The notes under the pieces were generated by a model. The model did not search any database and was not told where the DNA came from. It was given only the letters and a program-made list of their open reading frames with translations. Shown one piece after another: positions 34,705-43,116 of a DNA stretch of 64,000 bases (the first letter of the stretch is position 1; every line of letters begins with the position of its first letter). Location of the stretch: assembly GCA_020736575.1 (NCBI GenBank), contig JAGPYM010000017.1, positions 434,001 through 498,000 on the forward strand, given 5' to 3'. Origin of the DNA: Thelonectria olida (lineage: Eukaryota; Ascomycota; Sordariomycetes; Hypocreales; Nectriaceae). Made by a program: the position numbers and the translations under genes.

Positions 34705-36942
34705 TCAAACCGACTCTGCTGCTCCGCTCCCTGGAGAATTGTCCTTTCTTGTGTCGTTTAAGAATTCGTTCCACAGTGACCACTCTACAGGCCCTTCTTG
34801 TCCTATTTCGGGTCCCATGTCCATCATTAGTAGTTCAGGAGGATAGTTGAATAAGATTGACGGGTCCATGGTGGTTGAATCGAACGTGTCTGGTAAGAAG
34901 CCCAACGAGTCTTGGAACCCTGGGTTCGTGAAAGGATCTGGTATGGGCTCAGGAGCTGGGAGGGGTATTGATTCTGGCGGTGGAAGTGCTGTGATTGGAG
35001 TCTCATTGGTGACAATGCCGTTGGTGAGAGTCTCGTTGATGGGAGTTTCGTTGATGCTCAACTTCCCCATGAGAGCTTCTGCCCTTGCAGCCTTTGCCTT
35101 TTTCAGCAGCTTCTTGATAGGCCGCCAGAGTGCGCCTTGCGCATAATCTGCAATGTTTTCCCTCGATTTAGGGAAGTTTTGGTCCACAACCTCCCAAGCT
35201 CGATCAACGAGCTCACCCTCTGTCTGGACGCACAGCTCGGCCAGGGCCACGGCCAACGGATGCCACTGCACGTAGGTGTCGGTCCACCAAGCGAACCGCA
35301 TTTGCCATTCTCGCTGGGTCATGCGATAGCGCAGCTCCATAACGGAAAGGGCGGTGCGGAGCATCGTCTCGCGAGAGACACGCGGTCGCACGGGAGCCAC
35401 GTTCTCGGTGAAGGGGTATTGGATGTTGAGCCATATCTTGAGGATGACGAGACGGGAAATCTCCGAGGCATACATGGAGGGGAGGTGGCCTGGCACGGCC
35501 GTGTGGATGAAGCCTTCTTCGAGCTGACGGATATGCGTTACGAGGTCTTTCTCCGTGTATGTTACGTGCGCCGCCTCGGCCGCGGAATCGGGCGGGTGGG
35601 CCATGTGGCCAAAGATGCTGGAGCACTTGGCGGTGCACATGAGGATGACATTGTCGGCAGGGCCCGACTCCTTTGGGGCCAGGGGACCTATGCTATCAGG
35701 ACCGAAGTCGTCGTCGTCGATGGGCGTGGGCATGATGGTGTTGTATCCAGGGTATGAGAGGATGGCATCGGAGCCGCGGTCTTCAGAGCCGCGGATATCG
35801 AGCACAACACAGAAGTACCATAGACGACGACGCATTTCGGCAATAAAGGGGGTGAAACGCTTGCCATGGCCGTCGCGGTGGAGGCCTTGGCCTTGGGCTA
35901 GACGGATGAGCAGGGCTGTCAAGGCCCAGGACGAGCGGTTGTGTGAGTAGCATCGAATCATGGACTGGGTTTATGTGAGTCGAAAGCGAATGGAGAGTGG
36001 TGAGGTAACACATACTGTATATAGTGCCAGAGCCTGAAGGGTCTCTAGCTCATTACTGTTCAGGTAGTCGGCCTCGGCGAGAGCTTGCTCAATGCCATTT
36101 CGATACCTCCTCGTGACAACGTCGTAGCTCTCGCCCAACCTCCTCAGACAATCCTCGGGAGTCAGGCTAGTAACGGCACAAAAATAAATGGCAAAAATCA
36201 CAGCATTCGTCGACGCCTCAAAGGGGCGACGTATGGGAGGCTCTGTGTAATTCTGCAACGCCTTTGTGATAGTAGGTCGATGCAGAACTTTCATAAGGGG
36301 ATCGACGTTGCGGAGGTAAATGGCCCAGAGACGAGCCATCATGTCTGGTGGAGGGTGAATCAACGGCTCTCTTTCCTGATAGTCTGGGTTTCCGAATAGG
36401 AAGCCCGACGGGCCACTGGGCATGAAGGAGTTCGCAGCTTCGATGGACTCGGGACTGGTCCCGTCATCGTCGTCGTCGTCGTCGTCGTCATCGGACGGCT
36501 GGTCCAGCGCTTGTCTGATGCCCTCAACCTCAGCACACAAATGCCCCCAGAACTCTCCACTCAGATACCTCGGGACGGGCTGTGAGGGAGAGCCTTGGGT
36601 TTCTGGCTCTTGCGTCGTCGTAGCCGTCGTAGCCGTCGTAGTCTCCTGCTTAGACGGAACGTCGACGTTTGAGTTGATGGACTTCAATTCCTGTTCCAGC
36701 TGGCGCAGCTTTGCCGGGTCAGCCTGACCGACGATGTTCTCGAGGCGGCTGATGCGGTCCATCAACTCGGTTTGACGCGGGCGCGGTGCACGCCGCGTCG
36801 GTTTCCGCGAAGGATAGACGCATTCAAAGCCGAAGCGCGAGCATTGCGTGCACAGAGGTTGAGCTTTGTCGCATTTGATCTTGCGGTGGCGACAGCTGGA
36901 GCAGCTGAGGACCTTGGCCGGGCGGCCTTCTTGGGTGCTCAT
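34705..36942 (-). CDS. Zn2Cys6 fungal transcription factor
   Basis: Sequence-specific regulator of the Gal4 class. Exons 36016-36942 and 34705-35964 (51-nt intron) give 728 residues. The zinc cluster CSSCRHRKIKC..C..C..C (cysteines 14, 17, 24, 31, 34, 41) is complete with spacing CX2CX6CX6CX2CX6C. A basic linker and a short coiled coil (ELMDRISRLENIVG) for dimerisation follow. The middle holds the fungal-specific TF domain (about 180-480; LWAIYLRNVDPLMKVLHRPT, MIRCYSHNRSSWALTALLIRLAQGQGLHRDG, FIAEMRRRLWYFCVVLD). A run of about ten Asp codons (36464-36494) and an acidic C-terminus (NYPPELLMMDMGPEIGQEGPVEWSLW) may activate transcription. The reading frame extends two codons further upstream from a GTG, but the first ATG is at 36942. 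It is divergent from the GNAT gene, and its own upstream region has a tandem AGTCCGA motif. Confidence 0.95.
36464..36494 (+). repeat. Trinucleotide repeat coding poly-Asp in the Zn2Cys6 factor
   Basis: About ten GTC/ATC units on the plus strand, read as GAC/GAT on the coding strand. Likely variable in length between strains. Confidence 0.85.
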
Positions 36943-37560
36943 TGTCACTTGACAGATGGGGCAGACTATTTATTTGGGAATTGGCGCTGTTTCGTGTGAG
37001 ATTTGGTCGTTTATCTTGATGTATTCTTCATGGCGACGGTGTTGAGAAAATGGCAAAAAACGAGTCCGAAGTCCGACGAGGCCCTGATAATAGACCGGGA
37101 TAGGCAATCGGAGTGCCGAACCCCACCCGCTCGTAGGGCTTAAGGTTTGATGAACTGAAGATGGCGTCGTTGACAATTCACCACGATTCACTAGCAGAAT
37201 CCTTCAAGTCTTGATGTGTGTATTCATTCGTATCTCGTATAGGTAGGTAGCTCGTATGTTATCTTTTCCAATTCTCGCATGGATTAGGAACATGGTATTC
37301 ACGCGCATCGTGCTCATGCAATGCTTAGGAATGTGGCACGCTCGTCTCGTTGTAACTCGAAATGGTAGGTCGTTGTTGGTCTGACTCACGAGTTCCTTGG
37401 TGGGACGAGATGAATTGTTCATAATTGAGTCGACGCGGTTGAGGATATATATACTCACATTTGTACCTTGCATATGCTCTCTGGAACCTTCTTCCGAATA
37501 AACACCATTGGGATCACTGAATGTTATCAGTTCCTACCAAACCTATCAATCACCATCATC
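36943..37560. promoter_or_regulatory. Divergent promoter between the Zn2Cys6 factor and the GNAT gene
   Basis: 618 bp. AGTCCGA occurs twice in perfect tandem at 37063-37076, and related TCCG/CGGA triplets flank it. Zn2Cys6 proteins bind CCG/CGG triplets, so this is a candidate autoregulatory site. Confidence 0.4.
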
Positions 37561-38253
37561 ATGACCTGGAAGCCTTCACCAAACATCGAATGGGTCACCG
37601 TCAAGACGACGCTGCCCATCTATCCCTTCCCGCCAAGCAGCCAGCGACGAGCCGTCATGACGGACCGTCTCATCCTGCGGCCCTTCAAAGACGACGACTT
37701 TGACCTCCAAGGACTGCACGCCATCCGGGCACGACAAGAAGTCATGCACTGGAGCATCCAAGGCCGACCCGACCGAGACGTCGAAGAGACTCGCCAGGGC
37801 AACTTCGCACTCCAGCTTGCCCCCAACGACACCCAGCGCTTCAACCTGGCCATCACACTCGCCGCGACAGGCCAGGTCATCGGCATCGGCGGCTGCGGCT
37901 CCTTCAAGGGCGAGCAGGGCTGGCCGGAAGTCGGCTACATGCTGCACCCGGACGCCTGGGGCAAGGGCTACGCGACCGAGTTCCTCCAGGCCTTTCTGGA
38001 GACGTGGTGGGCGCTGCCGCGGGAGGAGGTGGAGATCATGGTGGACAAGGCGACGGTCCGCGGGGACGGGGAGGTCAAGGACGAGGTCGTTTCAGCGGTT
38101 GCGGATAGCCCGAACTTTGCGAGTCACAATGTCTTGAGGAAGGCTGGGTTTGAGAAGAGCGGCGTGCGGGTGGAGGACGATCTGAGGGATCTGAGCAAGA
38201 AGATTGAGTTGCACGGGTTCATAGCGCGGAAGGGCATCAAGACAAGTGCGTGA
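37561..38253 (+). CDS. GNAT-family N-acetyltransferase (RimJ/RimL-like, Acetyltransf_3)
   Basis: Transfers acetyl from acetyl-CoA to an amine; the acceptor is unknown. Single exon, 230 residues. Family features are the opening strand TDRLILRPFKDDDFDLQGLHAI, the central FNLAITLAATGQVIGIGGCGSF, EVGYMLHPDAWGKGYATEFLQAFLE with the acetyl-CoA-binding GKGYAT loop (R/Q-x-x-G-x-G/A type), and SHNVLRKAGFEKSGV for the last strand. The start is the ATG of MTWKPSPNIEW after an ATCATC leader; a longer in-frame extension looks like 5' UTR. It lies between a divergent Zn2Cys6 factor and a DUF1772 gene and may be co-regulated with them. Confidence 0.9.
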   Translation: MTWKPSPNIEWVTVKTTLPIYPFPPSSQRRAVMTDRLILRPFKDDDFDLQGLHAIRARQEVMHWSIQGRPDRDVEETRQGNFALQLAPNDTQRFNLAITLAATGQVIGIGGCGSFKGEQGWPEVGYMLHPDAWGKGYATEFLQAFLETWWALPREEVEIMVDKATVRGDGEVKDEVVSAVADSPNFASHNVLRKAGFEKSGVRVEDDLRDLSKKIELHGFIARKGIKTSA

Positions 38254-38304
38254 ACAAGAGTTGGAATAGATAGATGTCGACCGAGTATGAGACTTGGATA
38301 CATG

Positions 38305-38362
38305 CCGGACTTTTGCCCGTCCGTGAAAGTCCGGGCCGTTGGCGGACATGCTGGAAGTCCGG
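38305..38362. promoter_or_regulatory. Cluster of three AAGTCCGG sites upstream of the DUF1772 gene
   Basis: CCGGACTT at 38305-38312 and AAGTCCGG at 38327-38334 form a perfect inverted repeat with a 14-nt spacer. A third AAGTCCGG is at 38355-38362. The core AGTCCG matches the tandem AGTCCGA in the promoter of the nearby Zn2Cys6 factor. The cluster lies 190-250 bp before the DUF1772 ATG. Confidence 0.5.
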
Positions 38363-38551
38363 AACAGCTCTCGTAACGGCTGCATCATCGGCCCCGCACT
38401 GCCATGCCCGGCCGAAGAAGTATATATATTGATTCGATGACTGTCTACCCATCGAGTTATGGTCATTTTGGACTCAATCATTCAACTTTCCAGTGAAAAA
38501 GCATCACTCTATCCTCGGTTTTCGCCACCAAAGACAAAACCATCTATCAAG

Positions 38552-39102
38552 ATGCAACTTACAACTCCCTCTCTCCTCGCTATTGCCACCGGCGTTGTTG
38601 GCTCCGCATGGTCCTCCGGTGCGCGATCCCATCTTTCTCACTGCAACATTCTTCACCTATCTCAATACTAACGAACCCTATCATAGGCGCCATTGCCAGC
38701 ATCTCCCTCGTCGGTGTCCCTGGCGCTCTCCTCGCATCTTCATCCGCCTCCACAGTCTGGGCCGAGTTCTTCGCCCGCGGCATCTCCATCATGCCCAAAC
38801 TCGCCGCCACAACGGCAGCCGGATATCTCTATGCCGCTTACGACGCCCGAGAGCGTGGCGCAAACTGGAAGGGTTTCGTGGCCGGTGCCGCCTTGACCGT
38901 GGCCATTGTTCCTTACACGCAGATCTTCATGTCCGGGACGAATGCTCTGCTCCATGCTGCAGCTCATGGGACGAGTGGTGCGAGTTTGGACGAGGTTAAG
39001 GCTTTGGTCGGAAAGTGGGCGTCTTTGAACTTGGTACGGAGTTTCTTCCCGCTTGCTGGTGCTGCTGCGGGATTGGCGACGTTGTTCCAGAATATCTTGT
39101 AA
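38552..39102 (+). CDS. DUF1772 (anthrone-oxygenase-like) integral membrane protein
   Basis: Exons 38552-38618 and 38687-39102 (68-nt intron) give 160 residues. The protein is mostly hydrophobic with about four predicted membrane helices. DUF1772 features are the N-terminal helix ending SSGAIASISLVGVPGAL, a central WAEFFARGISIMPKLA, an AGYLYAAYDARER loop, and the C-terminal WASLNLVRSFFPLAGAAAGL with conserved Asn and Arg. Some members of this family are anthrone oxygenases next to polyketide synthases. No such enzyme is near here, so that activity is not claimed. The AAGTCCGG sites just upstream suggest control by a zinc-cluster factor. Confidence 0.85.
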
Positions 39103-39271
39103 CTACTTGATGTCGGTTGGTCTTTGTACGATGCGAGGAGAAAACCTGTAGTAATAATGTATGAGCCTGTATTTACTAGGTCTGTCTTGCCTTCATAAGC
39201 ATGCCTCAAGGCCTCCAGTTGCTAATGTTTTCAGCTCAAGTTGAGCGACAAAAAGCCTTCCCCCCATACTC

Positions 39272-39997
39272 TCAACGTTTCTTCTTCTTCAGCCCCTTCT
39301 CAAAATCCTGAATTGCCTTACGACAGTGTGCCAGATTCTTCTTCGGCTCCCACGTATTAAACTTGGCCGCATAGCCCCTCCACTTGACCCGATAGAAATG
39401 CTCCTGGGTGTGAGCATCGATCTGGGACTGGACAATTTTCTCCACCTCCCACTCAGGCTGGGAGGCGCGTTGCTCAGGTTTCTTAGCCTTGGGTGGCCGT
39501 CCGCGACCCCTCTTCTTGACCGCGCCAGTAGGAGCATGTTGATCTTTGACGTGCAAGATGACAGCGAGACGGCTGGAGCGTCGTGGCGTGACATCTGAGT
39601 TTGCACTCGAGCGACGTTGGCGTTTGCGAGGCGTCGAAGTAGCCTTGGATTCGGTTTCCTCAGTTGCTTCCTTCTCCGAGAGAACGGGAGATTGGGGGCG
39701 CTTGGAGGTTGAAGTTCCTTCCTCGCCTGCAGAGGATGTGAAAGGTCCCTTGTTCTTCGCCTTCTTCCCTTTTGCGAGACGGCCAGATATTACCATCATA
39801 TGGTCGGTATCATCATCAAGGTAGCTCCCATGAGACTCGCCCTCAGGAGTCAAAAGCAGGCTATTGCTTGTCAGTCTTAGCGCTTAGCGAGTCAATAGGA
39901 GCGAAGTATCTTACTCTGGAAGCTCCTCGCGAAGAAGCGACGTTTCGCGATGGAGAAAAACAGTTTTGCTCTTTGGCGATCCTGCGCGACAAGCCAT
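39272..39997 (-). CDS. Small chromodomain protein with AT-hook
   Basis: Exons 39915-39997 and 39272-39860 (54-nt intron) give 223 residues. The N-terminal two thirds is disordered with Ser/Thr-Pro sites. A KKRGRGRPPK AT-hook sits at about 143-152. The C-terminal chromodomain (about 164-215) runs EWEVEKIVQSQIDAHTQEHF, YRVKWRGYAAKFNTWEP, KKNLAHCRKAIQDFEKGLKK. The three aromatic cage positions are filled (Trp in EWEVEKI where HP1 has Tyr; Trp in VKW; Tyr in RGY), so methyl-lysine binding is plausible. There is no chromoshadow domain, so this is not a complete HP1. The first exon (MACRAGSPKSKTVFLHRETS) is supported by a good donor and by frame, but only moderately by family knowledge. Confidence 0.87.
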
Positions 39998-40592
39998 GTT
40001 GGAAGTGAGTGGTGCGTTGAGAGTAATAAGAAGAACTCTTGATTGGTTGACGTTTGGTAGGTAAGGTACGTAGAAACTCTGCTTGCCAAGCGACGACGAC
40101 CTATCTCACGGCGACGTTGGTTAGCGTGAGATAAACTCCAATTGTTGACTTGGAAGGAGATGAAGGCAAGGAAGTGATTCTTAATAAATGCATATAGGTA
40201 AGTACCTTGGGTATTTATATGACGTCGTACCGTGCGTGAATCACAACTAATTGCCTTGTTGGTTGCAACTCCGAGTTGAAGTGTGCTGTGTCTAGACGAA
40301 AACAAACGGTAGGACTGAGAAAGAGGATGTAATCATCAATGCATTTTTATTAGCTTGCATGTGACTTTGACGCGGGCGTCGCTTTGTTTGGGAAGGAACT
40401 TCGGAGGAAGGGCAATAGGTTGCTGGACCAAGAGAAGAGGCTTGATATCTTGGCAATTTAGAATGCCTATTCACTCGTGCCCTTGATGTTGCTGGTGTCA
40501 AATAATTAAGGGCTTAGTTTACTCAAGATAAGGCGAGGTAACTAATCTGATTTACCACCAGGATGGAATGCTGCAATAGTGGTGCTTTGCCT
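39998..40592. other. Intergenic: upstream of the chromodomain gene, downstream of ric8
   Basis: 595 bp with the chromodomain gene promoter and the ric8 3' UTR. No other feature seen. Confidence 0.55.
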
Positions 40593-42263
40593 TCACTCGT
40601 CGTCATCCACCTCTTCAACCTCATCGTCTTTGAGCTCTCTGTACCGGCCTTCCCTCATCGCTGCCTCTACAGGATTCTGAATATCAACGATGCCCGTTTT
40701 CTTCAACCTGATGTCCTGTTAGCTCCTGGAGTCGTCTCTTCAACTTATGAAAAACTTACCTTTCAAAAAGAACAAAGAGCCTCTCGGCCTCTCGCTCTTT
40801 CTCTTCTTGACTCATCTCCGGAATTTCAACATGCTTCTCCGCATCAATGAATTGACCAGTGATAGGGTTGATAGGTCTTTGACCGGTAGCATTGCCCGTA
40901 GATTCTCCCTTTGCGAACGACTCAGGGACGGGGATGTTCTCTTGGAAAAGAAAGCCCGAGGCAAGGCCAAAACCGACATTGTCGATGAACTTTTGCGCAT
41001 CTTTGTCCGACGCCTCGAAAAGAAGGTGACAGACCCCTTTACTCATGGCTGTGTCAGCGTTGGCAGCCTGCTTTAGAAGCTTCGCCGACAAGGTCTTCCC
41101 CTGGCCATGACCGAGAACCTCTTTTCGATCCTCGTCGTTTGGAAGAAGGCGACCCCGCAAGAATTCCTTTGTATCATCTGGGGCATTGGTGTAGACCAGT
41201 CTGACGAGGTGAGTGACTGGGGCCACTACAACATCCAAGTCATGGCTCGAGTATTTGCCGCTTAGACACAGGTCCAAGAGGTCTATGAGTTTGCTTGCTA
41301 CTGAGTTCGGATCGTTCTCCGGATAAAGAGCGCGTTTACTTGGATCTGTCGCAAGATCAAGGTTCAGGAGGGCATTTATCATTGTTCCAAGAGGGGGGTC
41401 GAGGGGTTTGGAGGTTATGGTATCCTGTTCCACTAGTAATGTCACAATATGAGGTACTGTAGGAGCGAATGCCTCGATGTGCGCCGGTCCGTTGTTGAAA
41501 TGGCACACGTTGAATAGGAGTTTCATTGTCTCGGCAAGAGCCATTCCCTGCATGGGGTCGACGTTGGCTTTGTTCTTGCCGGACAATGCCTTTGCATGGC
41601 GGGCAACATTTTCGATCATCCGCTGAGCGAGGTGGTGCTCATCTATAAGCACTCGGAAGTCGAGGGTGGTGTTGTAGGTGAGGATGAGCAGGATGCGGCA
41701 AACAAGAAACTCCTGTTCCCAGGACTTGAATTCGAGTGCTTTGCAGAGTCTATGCGCAGATCCCTGATCAACAATCATTTGACGAGTCTCGGCCTTCATG
41801 AGTGTCGCATTTGCCAACACTCGGAAGGCACCAAGATTAGTCTTCAAGCACGGGTGGTAGAGGGCAAGGCGGCAAAGAGTCGCAATGGCCTAGGCGGATG
41901 TCAGTCGACATGAGACCTATGGAGAGATACGATCACTCTTGTAGGCGATGGTGAGGGGTCCATGGTGGATTTACCTTAGATGAGTAGATGGGTCTAGCTG
42001 CTGCAGGAGTTCTAGAGTAGACCTTAAGTTCGTCCAAGTACGCGATGCGCTCTGTGTAAGGGACATTAGAGAATTACACTTGGTTGGATGTGGGAAGATG
42101 CGTACCTTCAGACGACAAGGTGACAGTAGCGACATCGCTGCTGAGGAGTGTGACCAACTCTGCCGCCGACTTCTCTAAGCAGACGGTGGTTAGTTCCGGG
42201 GCATTGAACAGCATCAGGCCAGGCATACTTACTACCCCCAGTAGCTAGGCCGCGGGCTGCCAT
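40593..42263 (-). CDS. ric8: Synembryn Ric8, chaperone and exchange factor for G-alpha subunits
   Basis: Folds G-alpha subunits and promotes their GDP/GTP exchange; in filamentous fungi it controls growth, conidiation and cAMP signalling. Exons 42233-42263, 42106-42174, 41975-42051, 40760-41889 and 40593-40707 give 473 residues, usual for fungi. It is an armadillo-like helical repeat protein. Conserved stretches are ALCRL-type AIATLCRLALYHPCLKTNLGAFR, EFLVCRILLILTYNTTLDFR, ETMKLLFNVCHFN, PLGTMINALLNLDL, GRLLPNDEDRKEVLGHG, and C-terminal INPITGQFIDAEKHVEIPEMSQEEKEREAERLFVLFERLKKTGIVDIQNPV with an acidic end. The tiny exon 1 is the least certain part (donor GTAAGT chosen over GTAGTA). It is divergent from rif1. 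Confidence 0.94.
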
Positions 42264-43116
42264 GACGAGTCGTGTGAGAAGGAAAGAGCCTATGTTCAAG
42301 AGGTGAAACAAAACGCAGCAAAGTCCTTGGAGGGGCTTGTCGAGGAACGAGCTACAACGACGGGATGCTTCTATGCATTTGGGGGGATGGGCGTTGGATG
42401 ATGGGTGGGGCTTTGATGCTGGTTTGGCTGATCGCTTGCAGTTAGTGACCGTGCTGAATTGCCGCTTTGGTGCATTTTGGGTGACTAATAGGCAAGTTTG
42501 ACTGAATTCGTAATGCTACCTACCTAGGCTAGGTCTCTGATAGAGGAATATCGATTGGTGGGGATGAGTGAGATATCAGAATAAATGATGTCAATTGGCC
42601 TTTTCTGTACGACAAAGCCGTAGTTATTCGTCTCAAACTTCGATCCTCGCAAAGCAACTGAAAGCATCTGGCATGTGGCATGGCTGGTGTGGCTGGTGGG
42701 CATTAACTTGAGGCTTGCGTACGACGCACGGGCCTATTCTTTAATTGATTTCTAGCCCCAACCACCAACGCGCGCTCTGACGCGCAAAAATCGCGACCGG
42801 GTCGTGTTCACATGGGACCCGAGCCCAATTTAGGTAACCCCGGACGACTTGGGATTTGCTGAGTCTTGACTTTGATGACCTCCACCTTCGACCTTGACGG
42901 AACTAAGAATATCCTCATCCACTTGTACTCAACCCTCCATTTTCTGTCCATAACGGCCTAAGCTCTCTCTTTGTTTTGTTGGCGTTTTCTTTTTCTCATT
43001 ACTGGTCTTCCGAGTCCATTTCCGACAACTCGTCCAAACCATCAATACATGATCTTGTAACGGTTTCCCGGCCAATTCACTGCTGTCTAGATCGCCAACG
43101 CTGCCTAGCAGCAGCC
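42264..43116. promoter_or_regulatory. Divergent promoter between ric8 and rif1, with two ACGCG cores
   Basis: 853 bp. ACGCG occurs at 42768-42772 and 42780-42784, followed by GCGCAAAAA, about 340 bp before the rif1 ATG. ACGCG is the core of the MBF (MCB) element used by G1/S genes, which would fit a replication-timing factor. The role is inferred. Confidence 0.4.
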
